Positions 45,310-54,234 of a stretch of DNA of 64,000 nucleotides are shown here, one piece after another. This DNA is from an uncultured Roseburia sp. Lineage in GTDB: Bacteria; Bacillota; Clostridia; Lachnospirales; Lachnospiraceae. The notes beneath the pieces are model-generated. The model had not been told where the DNA came from. It made no database searches and saw only the letters and a list, made by a program, of their open reading frames with translations. The position numbers were made by a program, and so were the translations under genes. The stretch lies in NCBI GenBank assembly GCA_900542495.1, contig UQNW01000007.1, positions 82,166 to 146,165 of the forward strand, given 5' to 3'. Each line of letters starts with the position of its first letter. The stretch's first letter is position 1.

Positions 45310-46443
45310 TTACTTTTTTGTATCATAATCATCGAGAAAATGATGTTTTACGCCGTCCTTTTTATAGGCAACAACCGTTTCCAGATTCACATTTTCCACA
45401 CTCTTGAAAATATTGCCTTCCACGTACTGGTTGACTTCTTTTAATTTTTTGATCAGTTCCTTGATCTCCACACGTTTCGAACGATTTTCCTCGTTATTGC
45501 AGGTGGTACAGGTGTCTGTAAACTTGCATGCACACTGGATAAAATGAAGTCCATTATAGTCACGCCATGCCTTGATATCGTCCTCACGCACAAGATAAAG
45601 CGGACGGATCAGTTCCATTCCCTCAAAATTGGTGCTGTGAAGTTTTGGCATCATCGTCTGGATCTGTGCTCCGTAAAGCATACCCATGAGGATCGTCTCG
45701 ATCACATCATCATAATGATGTCCGAGTGCGATTTTATTGCATCCAAGCTCCTGTGCAAAATGATATAAATGTCCGCGTCTCATCCGCGCACACAGGTAGC
45801 ACGGTGATTTTTCAATATTGTATACAGAATCAAAAATATCCGATTCAAAAATTGTGATCGGAATATTGAGTTTTCTGGCGTTTTCCTCGATCACTTTTCG
45901 GTTTGCCGGACTGTATCCCGGATCCATGACCAGAAACTTCACCTCAAAATCGAATTTGTTGTGAATTTTTAATTCCTGAAAAAGCTTTGCCATAAGCATG
46001 GAATCTTTTCCACCGGAAATACAGACCGCAATGCGGTCACCCGGTTTGACAAGCTCATACTGATTTATTGCTTTTGTGAATTTGCACCAGATGCTCTTAC
46101 GGAACTTTTTACGGATGGAAAGTTCCACATCCTTGCAGATGTCTACCTCTTCCTCCTGCTTCATCGCATCCAGAAGCCATGCAATATATCCGCCTTCCAG
46201 ACTTACCGCATCCATTCCTTTCTCTTCCAGTCCTTCGGCAACTTCCACGCTGAAACGTCCACGGCTGCAGCAGATCACTAATTTTTTTGAAAAATCAATG
46301 TTCTCATTTCCTTCGATGGAATCTGCCGGTGTCGCTACCGCTCCCGGAATCGCTCCGTGGGCGACCTCGTTCTCGTCCCGGATATCAATAATCTGATAAG
46401 TGTTTTTATCAAGTTTTTTTAATTCTTCTATTGTAATGCCCAT
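45310..46443 (-). CDS. Rhodanese domain fused to a TtcA-like tRNA thiolation enzyme
   Basis: ATG at 46443 (MGITIEELKKLDKNTYQIID) begins the rhodanese fold. 377 residues. The rhodanese active-site loop is CCSRGRFSVEVAEGLEEKGM (about residues 55-75), with persulfide Cys candidates. From about residue 125 there is a PP-loop ATPase (IAVCISGGKDSMLMAKL), SPCYLCARMRRG (CxxC) and later QCACKF, matching the three cluster cysteines of TtcA, which makes 2-thiocytidine at tRNA position 32. The fusion suggests sulfur is handed over within one chain. An extra CTTC lies near the C terminus. Confidence 0.82.
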   Translation of the reverse strand: MGITIEELKKLDKNTYQIIDIRDENEVAHGAIPGAVATPADSIEGNENIDFSKKLVICCSRGRFSVEVAEGLEEKGMDAVSLEGGYIAWLLDAMKQEEEVDICKDVELSIRKKFRKSIWCKFTKAINQYELVKPGDRIAVCISGGKDSMLMAKLFQELKIHNKFDFEVKFLVMDPGYSPANRKVIEENARKLNIPITIFESDIFDSVYNIEKSPCYLCARMRRGHLYHFAQELGCNKIALGHHYDDVIETILMGMLYGAQIQTMMPKLHSTNFEGMELIRPLYLVREDDIKAWRDYNGLHFIQCACKFTDTCTTCNNEENRSKRVEIKELIKKLKEVNQYVEGNIFKSVENVNLETVVAYKKDGVKHHFLDDYDTKK

Positions 46444-46539
46444 GCTATGACCTTTCTCTATGATTTTCCTTACAATTATCAAGTTTTCTTTCGGTAAAAT
46501 ATTACCTTCTTTGTGGGGTTCCGTCAATGTTTTGTGAAC

Positions 46540-46590
46540 AAAAAACTGCTGCACCACACGATTTTACGTCGTCACGGCACAGCAGTCTGT
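46540..46590 (-). terminator. Strong terminator, related to that of the amino-acid-binding-protein gene
   Basis: AACTGCTG (46545 onward) pairs with CAGCAGT, with inner pairing ACG/CGT; the minus-strand read ends in six T. A very similar terminator is at 54174-54225. It lies just after the SBP-tail remnant (copy A). Confidence 0.65.
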
Positions 46591-46678
46591 GTTTAGTTTA
46601 TTCTGTTATTCCATCTTCTACAACAAGGCTGTCCTCTATTGATTCAGCCTCTTTTGATGATATTCATTATCCGGTGTC
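46575..46678. repeat. 104-bp repeat, copy A (remnant of a binding-protein 3' end)
   Basis: It matches 48413-48516 with four mismatches in 104 bases. On the minus strand one frame reads SSKEAESIEDSLVVEDGITE then a stop, like the C terminus of the solute-binding protein at 54235 (DYEESLVVEGGVTK). Another frame carries the TPDNEY tail of the 30-residue reading frame. No intact gene covers it. The rest of the 660-bp gap between the TtcA-type gene and the YARHG gene holds only the 46767-46800 hairpin (AGGAGATGAT/ATCATCTCCT). Confidence 0.7.
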
Positions 46679-46728
46679 CAGCAGTTAACACGTCCTATAA
46701 ATGATGCTGGTCTAACCGGTTTTGGCAT
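46636..46728 (-). CDS. Possible 30-residue reading frame with a TPDNEY tail
   Basis: ATG at 46728 follows TTAAGGTG with normal spacing. The peptide starts MPKPVRPASFIGRVN and ends WTPDNEYHQKRLNQ. The last 12 residues recur, with two changes, at the C terminus of the 213-residue protein at 48474. It could be a real small gene or a leftover tail of a longer one. There is no signal peptide. Confidence 0.3.
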   Translation of the reverse strand: MPKPVRPASFIGRVNCWTPDNEYHQKRLNQ

Positions 46729-47104
46729 CAACACACCTTAAAAGTGCCTTGAAAGAATAGCATATAAGGAGATGATACTCCATGTGAGCCATCATCTCCT
46801 CATAAGCACTTAACTTCGAAAAAGATGTTCAACACAACATATATTCTCTATAATGCTTGCTAGGAAATGCTAAGATTCGAATGGTTGGTTCTGTCAATCT
46901 ACAATCTGATGGCAGTATCTTATCGTTTACATGGGAAGTGTAACTTTATGCTGCTTCAAAACCATATATATCTTCAATTGTTTCAAAAATCCGGTATGTT
47001 TTCATTTTTTTACATACACGAAATAATCTTTATTTTATCACCGAAGAACTTTTTTAGATTACTTTACAGAAAAATTTTTCCTCGTTCTCTTAAATATGTG
47101 ATGT

Positions 47105-48049
47105 TTATTTTTTATAAGTATCCAGTCTATTAAGCAGTTCAAGATTCCTTTTTTCAATATCACTAAATACACTATCATCAAATTCCTCTGCTTTTACAGA
47201 TGGAATATACCATAATTGTCCCATAAAATAGTTTTTCAAATTTTCATCTTTAAAAATATATCCATGACGCGCATATATCTCATTTTTAGCAAGATGTATT
47301 ATCAGAGAAGGAACGCCTGAAAAACTGTCCTCATTATAGTATTCTGTGTCAGTATAGTACAATGGATTTATGTACATAGATATATCTCGTACTTCTCTAT
47401 CATTTTCTAAAAAATCTAACACTTCTTCATAATAAGAACACCTATTTAAATAAACAGCTCTTTTTTCAATTTCATCTAAAATCTGATCTTCTGACCAATC
47501 AACACTGTATTGTAATAATTGTTCCTTTTGTTCGCCATCATATTCTGTACTATTTTGATTCGCTTCTTCTTTTGATAATATATATGTTCTATCTATTCCA
47601 AATCCACTTGTGTTAGATTCCCCCATCACAAAATCTTGTACACTGATTTTAATCACATTTGTTTCAAACTGAATATATAATATTCCACTATTTCCCCATC
47701 CATCATCTGAAAAAGGATAATAACACTCCCCATCTTCAATGCGGCATATAATATCTATCTCTGCAAACCGACCGCTAATTTCCTGTTGCGAATACAAATA
47801 TCCGTTTAGTTCATTATCTGATGTGATTTCTACCGAAAATTCTGTACCTCCCTCATATATAATACTTTCATGAGATTTTCCTTCCTCTGACCATGTACCT
47901 ATATAATTTTCATAATCACTTTGTATACTTGTCGTTTCTTCCTCTGAGAATGCTATATCTTTACTTTCAATATTTGTTTGCTTTATATATCCGCAACCTG
48001 AAAACCATATCAATCCCAATAATATAATTACTATCTTTAATTTTTCCAT
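47105..48049 (-). CDS. YARHG-domain lipoprotein
   Basis: About 314 residues. A signal peptide (IVIILLGLIWFSGCG) ends in an FSGC lipobox, followed by a Ser/Glu-rich linker. The C-terminal domain begins AKNEIYARHGYIFKDENLKNYF and ends WYIPSVKAEEFDDSVFSDIEKRNLELL, the YARHG domain found in many secreted Clostridia proteins. The middle (YENYIGTWSEEGKSHESIIY) is unrecognised. The start may be ATG 48049 or TTG 48055. It is AT-rich like its neighbours. Confidence 0.78.
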   Translation of the reverse strand: MEKLKIVIILLGLIWFSGCGYIKQTNIESKDIAFSEEETTSIQSDYENYIGTWSEEGKSHESIIYEGGTEFSVEITSDNELNGYLYSQQEISGRFAEIDIICRIEDGECYYPFSDDGWGNSGILYIQFETNVIKISVQDFVMGESNTSGFGIDRTYILSKEEANQNSTEYDGEQKEQLLQYSVDWSEDQILDEIEKRAVYLNRCSYYEEVLDFLENDREVRDISMYINPLYYTDTEYYNEDSFSGVPSLIIHLAKNEIYARHGYIFKDENLKNYFMGQLWYIPSVKAEEFDDSVFSDIEKRNLELLNRLDTYKK

Positions 48050-48228
48050 TATCAATAAATTCCTTTTGTATATAGTCTATCATTATGAATAAAAACTTTT
48101 TGTAAAATTACCACACCTTTGAACATCTAAATAACATATGTAGACGTTCTTTTTCTATTTCTTTCAAAGGTCAATCTACTCATACGGATAAAGCTCATCT
48201 GCGCAAATTATAGAATAATTATCTTCTA

Positions 48229-48410
48229 GAGCCTGTGAAAAAATCTCTGTAAATTAGGTCTTCTATGATAAAATATTAAAATCATAGGAGGCCTTTTATT
48301 ATGGCAAACAGAAAAAAAGAAGTTTACAAACCAAAACCAATGACCGAAGGAAAAAGAAATCTTATCCAGGGCTGCTTCAGGAGTACGATATCCAATCTGC
48401 TGAGGATAGT
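48229..48410 (+). mobile_element. Left end of an IS256-family element with transposase start, truncated and frameshifted
   Basis: GAGCCTGTGAAAAAATC at 48229 looks like the terminal inverted repeat. TAGGAGG precedes ATG at 48301, and MANRKKEVYKPKPMTEGKRN is the N terminus of IS256-type (mutator) transposases. After LIQG one base is inserted or lost: the sequence then reads LLQEYDIQSAED in another frame, as expected of the transposase. It stops abruptly at about 48410, where repeat copy B begins. Over 350 residues and the right end are missing. Confidence 0.78.
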
Positions 48411-48412
48411 CC

Positions 48413-48516
48413 CGGCACAGCAGTGTGTGTGTAGTTTATTCTGTTATTCCATCTTCTACAACAAGGCTGTCCTCTATGGATTCAGCCTCTTTTGACGATA
48501 TTCATTATCCGGTGTC
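48413..48516. repeat. 104-bp repeat, copy B
   Basis: 100 of 104 bases match copy A at 46575-46678. It starts exactly where the IS256 remnant ends and includes the 3' end of the 213-residue gene at 48474. It lacks the left half of the terminator hairpin present in copy A. Confidence 0.75.
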
Positions 48517-49115
48517 GCATCAAATCCAATTGGTAAATATTGTATGTCGATTTCATTTTGATAATCTATATCATAAAAATAATTACAGAAAATCAATTCC
48601 ACATAAATAATCTGATTATTTTCTTCTCCCAGCGCATATATCAATCCATAATACGGATCAACCTCTATCGCCAAAAGACGGTACTTATCCCGAAAACCTC
48701 TCGTTCCAAAATATCCTTTATATTCTTTTGAATCATATTGCTCCAATCTCTGTATCTCTTCCTCATAACTCTTATCATCATATTCGACGACCAAATAACT
48801 TAAATACTGTGCGTCCCACGGATTATAGTAAACCATTTTATAATCCAGTACATCCATGTTATCTGTAATACTTTCTGGAAAAATGCTTTCATCCATTCCC
48901 CATTTATCAGCATATTCTTTCTTAGCATTCTTTCCAATGTACCACTGGTAATGCGTGATATCTGTATCTTTATATACTTCAGTTCTCTGGCTATCGAATG
49001 AAAGCAGTTTTACCAGACCACCCATTAATAATAATCGGATTAAAAAAACAGCTATAATAGTGGTTGTAATCATCAATATAACTTTCATTTGAACTTTGAA
49101 TTTCGGTATTTTCAT
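48474..49115 (-). CDS. Single-pass membrane protein of unknown function
   Basis: 213 residues. One N-terminal membrane helix (ILMITTTIIAVFLIRLLLMGG), then an outside domain rich in Tyr, Asp and Glu (KEYADKWGMDESIFPESI, MVYYNPWDAQYLSYLVVEYD, LLAIEVDPYYGLIYALGEEN). I do not recognise the family. It lies 100 bp after the ABC ATPase gene, AT-rich, and may belong to that unit. Its C terminus TPDNEYRQKRLNP lies in repeat copy B. Confidence 0.6.
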   Translation of the reverse strand: MKIPKFKVQMKVILMITTTIIAVFLIRLLLMGGLVKLLSFDSQRTEVYKDTDITHYQWYIGKNAKKEYADKWGMDESIFPESITDNMDVLDYKMVYYNPWDAQYLSYLVVEYDDKSYEEEIQRLEQYDSKEYKGYFGTRGFRDKYRLLAIEVDPYYGLIYALGEENNQIIYVELIFCNYFYDIDYQNEIDIQYLPIGFDATPDNEYRQKRLNP

Positions 49116-49215
49116 CTCTTCCTAAACCTTTCCACATACAAAAATACATGTTTTTCTATCAGACGCTCAGTGCAGCCTATGCAGTAGCAGCACAACAGAG
49201 TGACAAGGTTGAGTA

Positions 49216-49902
49216 CTACTCATATTTTCTTATTTTTCCATCTTCCATATAATATTTTGCCGTGCCATATTTCACAACGTTTTCATCATGCGTTACGATC
49301 ATAACTGCCACATTTCTTTTTTGCGTAATATCCACAAGTGTCTTCATGAATATTTCTGTATTTTTCCTATCCAGACTGGCAGTTGGTTCATCACACAAAA
49401 TTATTTTTGTTGAATCTAATATGGATCTGACAATCGCCACTCTCTGTTGCTCTCCACCTGATAATGAGTGAATATCTCGTTTATTTATTCCCGCTAAATT
49501 CATAATAGTTAGATATTCATTCATTAATTGACATGTTTTCTCATTCACCGTTCGCTCCTTAATATAATAAGGAAGCAATATATTATCTTCAACATTCATA
49601 AATGAAAATAAATTTAAATTTTGAAAAATAATGCTAATATCATTTAAGCGTATTTTTTCTCTTTCTTTTTTTGTGCAAGCTAAAATATTTTTTTCTTCTA
49701 TGTATATTTCACCCTTTAAATTGTCTAACATCCCTGAAATTGCATATAAAAATGTTGTTTTTCCGGAACCTGATGGTCCTGATATGGTAATAATCTCCGG
49801 CATCTCAAATGAGATGCTAATATTATTTAGCAACATTTTTTCTTCATCACCATCTTTGACTTTGTAACTCAGATTATTAATTCTTATTATTTCTTTCTTC
49901 AT
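49216..49902 (-). CDS. ABC transporter ATP-binding protein (LolD/BceA-like)
   Basis: 228 residues. Walker A GPSGSGKTT, signature LSGGEQQRVAIVRSIL and Walker B IILCDEPTASLD, the pattern of MacB/LolD/BceA ATPases. It lies 14 bp downstream of the FtsX-type permease gene. Such pairs expel or remove peptides from the membrane or move lipoproteins. Confidence 0.88.
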   Translation of the reverse strand: MKKEIIRINNLSYKVKDGDEEKMLLNNISISFEMPEIITISGPSGSGKTTFLYAISGMLDNLKGEIYIEEKNILACTKKEREKIRLNDISIIFQNLNLFSFMNVEDNILLPYYIKERTVNEKTCQLMNEYLTIMNLAGINKRDIHSLSGGEQQRVAIVRSILDSTKIILCDEPTASLDRKNTEIFMKTLVDITQKRNVAVMIVTHDENVVKYGTAKYYMEDGKIRKYE

Positions 49903-49916
49903 TATTTCTCCTTGTG

Positions 49917-51797
49917 CTACATTCCAGGATTTCTAAGTTCCTCAATAAAATTCTTTCTATCTTTTAATCTCAGAATATAAAACATTTGAACTGCTATTGA
50001 TATTAGCGAAAATAACAATAATAGAACTATTTCAGAATATATTCCGCTGTACTTCACTCCAACAAAATAATACGGTGATAACATTACATACAAACATATA
50101 TATGTAAATTTTTTAGTGATTGGAAGTAAAAATATACCAGAAATTATAATTGGAAAAACTGCATTCCAAATATAGATTTTAATAATTTGCAAATATGGCA
50201 TTCCCATTGCCTGAAATCTCAGGATATCTTTTTCATTGCTTTTTGCAATGAACGAATAATAAATAAACAGTGAAATCACAGCACATGTTATCAGCAGATA
50301 TGTGATTGCTTCCACTATCTCGGTTCCACTTACCGCTCTTTCTCTGCTCTTCCTCATAATATCTGCTTTTGTAAGTAAATTCTTATCAAAAACGCTATTT
50401 CCTTCATTGAAAAAAACTATATTATGTTCATTGCTTCCAATATGTAATGTGTCTTTCAAATAATTTATATTGACAAAGCAATTTAACTCACTAAAATCAT
50501 TGGAATAATAAAGACCTGCAACAATAAAATCATACATTTTTCCTTCCATGTTTATTTTTATTGTCTTTCCAATATCACTTGGTGCTGCAAAAATCTCAGG
50601 CATTAAAATAGAATTGGCATTCTCATTAAGAACCTTGTTCAGCCCCTCCTCACTTCCTTTCACAACATTAATTTTTTCAAAATGATTTACATATAAACTA
50701 TCAATTCCACTTACAAATACATTACTTCCACTTTCGGTTTTTGATTTTATTTTTAGTCCATAATATGTATCTGAATCCGATTCTCTATCATTAACTTCTA
50801 TATCTTTTTTATCTAAAACATACGCATACCCTATATTTTTATCAACAATATTTTCCCCAGATACACGAACCATACGAAACAGCGAATGCAAACCAACAAA
50901 AAGTGTACAACTTAAAATCAAAAACATACATGTAATTTTTACTTTTCTAAAATAACTTTTGGACATTACGACAGACAGAAAAGCATCCTTACTTTTCATA
51001 AATTTAGTCATATAATAAAGGAGCTGATATACTCCTCTTGCAATCGGATCAAACAGAATCATACCTGCCAGAATATTACAAATCTTTGAAAGTTCCACAA
51101 TCTGCCGCACTGTAGACGTCACACTGATGTATTGCATAAGAATTACCAAAATAGCTGCTATGCAAATTCTGACTAATACTCCTTTAACGTTTATTTTATT
51201 TGTTTTTATATAATCATTGCCGTTCCTGATCTTTTCTACAATATTCCCCCGGAACAATTTATATAAATTGCTTCCAATTGTATAAGAATTCAATAGTATT
51301 CCGATCAAAACACAAATAAGATATATATGAACCGGAACATATCGCTCTTCAATCTGCAAGACATTTGCAACAACAATATAAATGCTGCTTCCAATAACAC
51401 ATCCGATCAAAGTTGCCGATACATGAACCTGTACCAATTCTGAAACATATATCTTTACGATTTTTTTATGCGGTGTTCCCATCAATAATAATGCTTCTGT
51501 AAAGTGTTTTCTAATATTAAATAAATTTTGCAGCTGTGTTGCCAATATCCATTGAAAAAACATAACTGCAATAATTGATATCAAAATTACAGAGGACAAC
51601 ACGCCCTGTAACTGCTGTACGTCATTTTTGCTTAAGCTGTCATTGGTTATATCACTCAGTCCAAAAGCAAACATGGTATACAATAAAGTTGCTGTCACAG
51701 TCACCATTGAAGCAAACCAGAATTGTATTCTTTCTTTTTTTCCACTATTTTTTAATAATTTTCCAATCTTCGTTCCAAACATAAGACTATTTACCAT
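49917..51797 (-). CDS. FtsX-type ABC permease (BceB-like length)
   Basis: 626 residues with about ten membrane segments, close to BceB (about 650). The first helices (FWFASMVTVTATLLYTMFAFG) and the FRNIRKHFTEALLLMGTPHKKIVKIYV-like block are followed by a roughly 200-residue outside region (ENIVDKNIGYAYVLDKKDIE), then final helices. The FtsX-type loop is KDILRFQAMGMPYLQIIKIY. It differs from Bce systems in that the neighbouring regulator is a GHKL/LytTR pair, not BceRS. The cargo could be an antimicrobial peptide or bacteriocin. Confidence 0.82.
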   Translation of the reverse strand: MVNSLMFGTKIGKLLKNSGKKERIQFWFASMVTVTATLLYTMFAFGLSDITNDSLSKNDVQQLQGVLSSVILISIIAVMFFQWILATQLQNLFNIRKHFTEALLLMGTPHKKIVKIYVSELVQVHVSATLIGCVIGSSIYIVVANVLQIEERYVPVHIYLICVLIGILLNSYTIGSNLYKLFRGNIVEKIRNGNDYIKTNKINVKGVLVRICIAAILVILMQYISVTSTVRQIVELSKICNILAGMILFDPIARGVYQLLYYMTKFMKSKDAFLSVVMSKSYFRKVKITCMFLILSCTLFVGLHSLFRMVRVSGENIVDKNIGYAYVLDKKDIEVNDRESDSDTYYGLKIKSKTESGSNVFVSGIDSLYVNHFEKINVVKGSEEGLNKVLNENANSILMPEIFAAPSDIGKTIKINMEGKMYDFIVAGLYYSNDFSELNCFVNINYLKDTLHIGSNEHNIVFFNEGNSVFDKNLLTKADIMRKSRERAVSGTEIVEAITYLLITCAVISLFIYYSFIAKSNEKDILRFQAMGMPYLQIIKIYIWNAVFPIIISGIFLLPITKKFTYICLYVMLSPYYFVGVKYSGIYSEIVLLLLFSLISIAVQMFYILRLKDRKNFIEELRNPGM

Positions 51798-51961
51798 AAA
51801 TTCGAATTATCCAATCAATTATTTTAAAATGGATGTAAGGAGCATCATTGTATCCGTTTTTTTCATTATGTATTTCTCCTTCGTCTACTTCATAATACTC
51901 TAATGATTTTAAAACTTTTTTTCTTTCATTTTATCATCTGTCAAATTTACGTATCTAACTG

Positions 51962-53242
51962 TTAAAAATCCCCTATATTCATCATAACTGTCAGAACAAA
52001 TTTTCCATCCTGCGTCTCGATTATTACATCTCCACCATATTTGTCCGCAACTTTTTGAATGGAACTTATACCATATCCGTGTCTGCGGAAATCATTTTTG
52101 GTTGAAATTAATTTTCCTGATTTGTCCTGTTTCAAACTTCCTTCATACGGATTTTTTATAACAAGAACCAATGACTGCTTTTTGATTCCCATTGCTATTT
52201 CAATATTCTTATTATTTTCGTTGCATTTTTCTGTGGCTTCTATCGCATTATCGAGCGCATTTCCTAATACTACCCCCAGATCACACTGATTTACCGGCAG
52301 TTCTTCCGGTATAAAAATTTTTAAAAGAAACTGTATTCCATTCTCTTTGGCAATCGAATATTTGGTGTTGAGCAGTGCATCTATCACCTGATTTCCACTG
52401 TCAGAAATATAATTTTCTGTATGATTATTCTCGATTATTTTGTCGATTTCACGAATAACATTTTCTTTCTCTCCATGCTCTATTTCGTTTTTTAGTACAA
52501 TTAATTTATTTATCAGATCATGGCGTTCTCTGTGAAAATCTTCCATTAACTTTTTTTGTTCTTTTGTATTATTAGTCATCATATGAATTTGCTGCTCATA
52601 TACCGTTTTTTCCTTTTCGAGCATAGTTTTTTCCGTAATTTTTGAATAAACCTCAAGGATAATCATATTGAACAGTAATAATATGCTGAAAACTATCATA
52701 GCAGTCACTGTATTATTTTCTGAAAAGAACACCGCTGCTGCAATGTAAATACTGCCGATTGATACAAAGAAAAAGACGATATAATATTTTACCGGAATCA
52801 GGCTGTTTTCCCTTTTCTTCCATACAAAAGACAAAATGTATGTTCCTATCAGCATGATTATTTTTGATATAATACTTCCTATCATATTAAAATCTCTTTG
52901 TTCGAGACAAAATAAATTTAAAAAGAAAAAAATAATCATTTCTACCAATGCCCATACTGCCCAAAAGAACGTAAGTAAAAATATATTATTTTTTCCAAAA
53001 CCATAATAGGAAATTGCTGAAATCATGATACACAGCAACACATTTACAATCGTAGTTAAAGTTGACGCATCACCACTGTGAAACTGGACATATCCTTGAA
53101 AAATAATATATATGGACCATACACTTACAGATAATACATTCCAACGCTTCTTTTCATAAAATGTATCTAAAAATTTTCTTACTATCCAGACACTTGCGAA
53201 TGTCAAAACAGAATTTAAGATTATATTTCCCACATTACACAT
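51962..53242 (-). CDS. GHKL-type sensor histidine kinase (AgrC-like)
   Basis: ATG at 53242 follows AGAGGTG and overlaps the regulator stop by 8 bp; GTG at 53251 is possible. 426 residues: six or seven N-terminal membrane helices, then a cytoplasmic kinase with FHRERHDLINKL (the phospho-acceptor His), VLGNALDNAIEATEKC (N-box) and RRHGYGISSIQKVADKYGG (G-box). This is the peptide-sensing AgrC layout. No AgrD-like peptide or AgrB gene was seen nearby. Confidence 0.88.
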   Translation of the reverse strand: MCNVGNIILNSVLTFASVWIVRKFLDTFYEKKRWNVLSVSVWSIYIIFQGYVQFHSGDASTLTTIVNVLLCIMISAISYYGFGKNNIFLLTFFWAVWALVEMIIFFFLNLFCLEQRDFNMIGSIISKIIMLIGTYILSFVWKKRENSLIPVKYYIVFFFVSIGSIYIAAAVFFSENNTVTAMIVFSILLLFNMIILEVYSKITEKTMLEKEKTVYEQQIHMMTNNTKEQKKLMEDFHRERHDLINKLIVLKNEIEHGEKENVIREIDKIIENNHTENYISDSGNQVIDALLNTKYSIAKENGIQFLLKIFIPEELPVNQCDLGVVLGNALDNAIEATEKCNENNKNIEIAMGIKKQSLVLVIKNPYEGSLKQDKSGKLISTKNDFRRHGYGISSIQKVADKYGGDVIIETQDGKFVLTVMMNIGDF

Positions 53243-53963
53243 AGATTTCACCTCTTAACAGTCTGCCATATTCTTTACTAAATTCTTTCTGCCGGTCTTC
53301 ACTAATCGGCAACACTTCTCCGTTTATCAATGTTACATTAGATTTTGATCTTGATTTGATCAAAAGATAATTGACAAGATAAGACTGATGAATCCTTAGA
53401 AATGTTACTTTTCCACTGCTAAGTCCTTTTTCTACCTCTGATAATTTTCCATTAAACACATATTTATTTCCATCTCTGACATGTATATTTATTTGTCTTG
53501 CTTTGCTTTCAAAATATAGAATCTCTTTGCACAAAACTTTGTATTCCTGACTTTTATATTTAAACGAAAAGAAATGATTTCTACTGCAAATTCTCTGGTT
53601 TGCTTCTAAAAATATCTGTACGAACGAATCCCGGTCTATCGGTTTTCTGATAAAGGAAAACACATCTAAGTGAAATAATTCCATGACGTATCTGTCATAG
53701 CTGGAAATAAAAATAATCATCACATCTTCATCTTTTTTACGAATGTTTTTCGCCGCAGTGATTCCATCTCCATTTTCCATCTGAATATCCATATATATCA
53801 GGTCAAACTTTTTCCCTGAAGATATTTCTCTTACCAGATCATTTCCACTATAGAAAACATCGGTATCTATTTTCACATTTTCCTCGTTGCCAATATTATG
53901 TAAGACACTTTCCATTTGATGTGCAATCAGATCATCATCATCGCAGATTGCGATATTTAACAT
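53235..53963 (-). CDS. LytTR response regulator (AgrA/VirR-like)
   Basis: ATG at 53963 (MLNIAICDDDDLIAHQME) follows GGAGGAAAAA. 242 residues: a receiver domain with acidic cluster DDDD, the phosphorylation Asp in DLIYMDIQMENGDG, and the KPI loop; then a LytTR DNA-binding domain (YFESKARQINIHVRDG, FLRIHQSYLVNYLLI). It pairs with the kinase just downstream and probably controls the ABC genes at 49216-51797. Confidence 0.9.
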   Translation of the reverse strand: MLNIAICDDDDLIAHQMESVLHNIGNEENVKIDTDVFYSGNDLVREISSGKKFDLIYMDIQMENGDGITAAKNIRKKDEDVMIIFISSYDRYVMELFHLDVFSFIRKPIDRDSFVQIFLEANQRICSRNHFFSFKYKSQEYKVLCKEILYFESKARQINIHVRDGNKYVFNGKLSEVEKGLSSGKVTFLRIHQSYLVNYLLIKSRSKSNVTLINGEVLPISEDRQKEFSKEYGRLLRGEIYV

Positions 53964-54039
53964 TATTTTTTCCTCCAAGAACACTGTCATTTTTTCTATC
54001 TTACTATATAGATTTTGCATTCTCAATCTTCATTTTTAT

Positions 54040-54180
54040 TTACATAAAAAAGAATCTTGCTTGCGAGATTCTCCGCCTGCGGCGGGTCGCAATATGCGAC
54101 ATACTTCTTATCCGCCGCAGTGCGATCCTCGCGGAGCTTTTTTATGTAATGGAAACGAAGTTTCCTATTACATAAAAAAC
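54040..54180. repeat. Palindromic intergenic element
   Basis: TTACATAAAAAAG (54040-54052) is inverted as CTTTTTTATGTAA (54137-54149). Inside are GCCTGCGGCGG/CCGCCGCAG, GTCGCA/TGCGAC and AATCTTGC/GCGAGATT. A second hairpin (TTATGTAATGGAAAC/GTTTCCTATTACATAA) follows. GC-rich arms stand out in an AT-rich stretch. It resembles a mobile repetitive palindrome (REP/BIME-like). Confidence 0.6.
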
Positions 54181-54225
54181 TGCTGCACCGCCCGATTTTT
54201 CATCGTCACGGCACAGCAGTCTGTG
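54174..54225 (-). terminator. Terminator of the amino-acid importer operon
   Basis: AAAAAACTGCTG (54174 onward) pairs with CAGCAGT at 54214-54220, inner pairing CGAT/ATCG. Minus-strand reading ends in T6. Close relative at 46540-46590. Confidence 0.8.
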
Positions 54226-54234
54226 TATTTAAAT

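Noticed and set aside
46867..47133. An 88-codon plus-strand frame in the gap before the YARHG gene
   Set aside because: Extremely Phe/Tyr/Ile-rich as expected of AT-rich noncoding DNA, overlaps the end of a clear gene and has no start signal.
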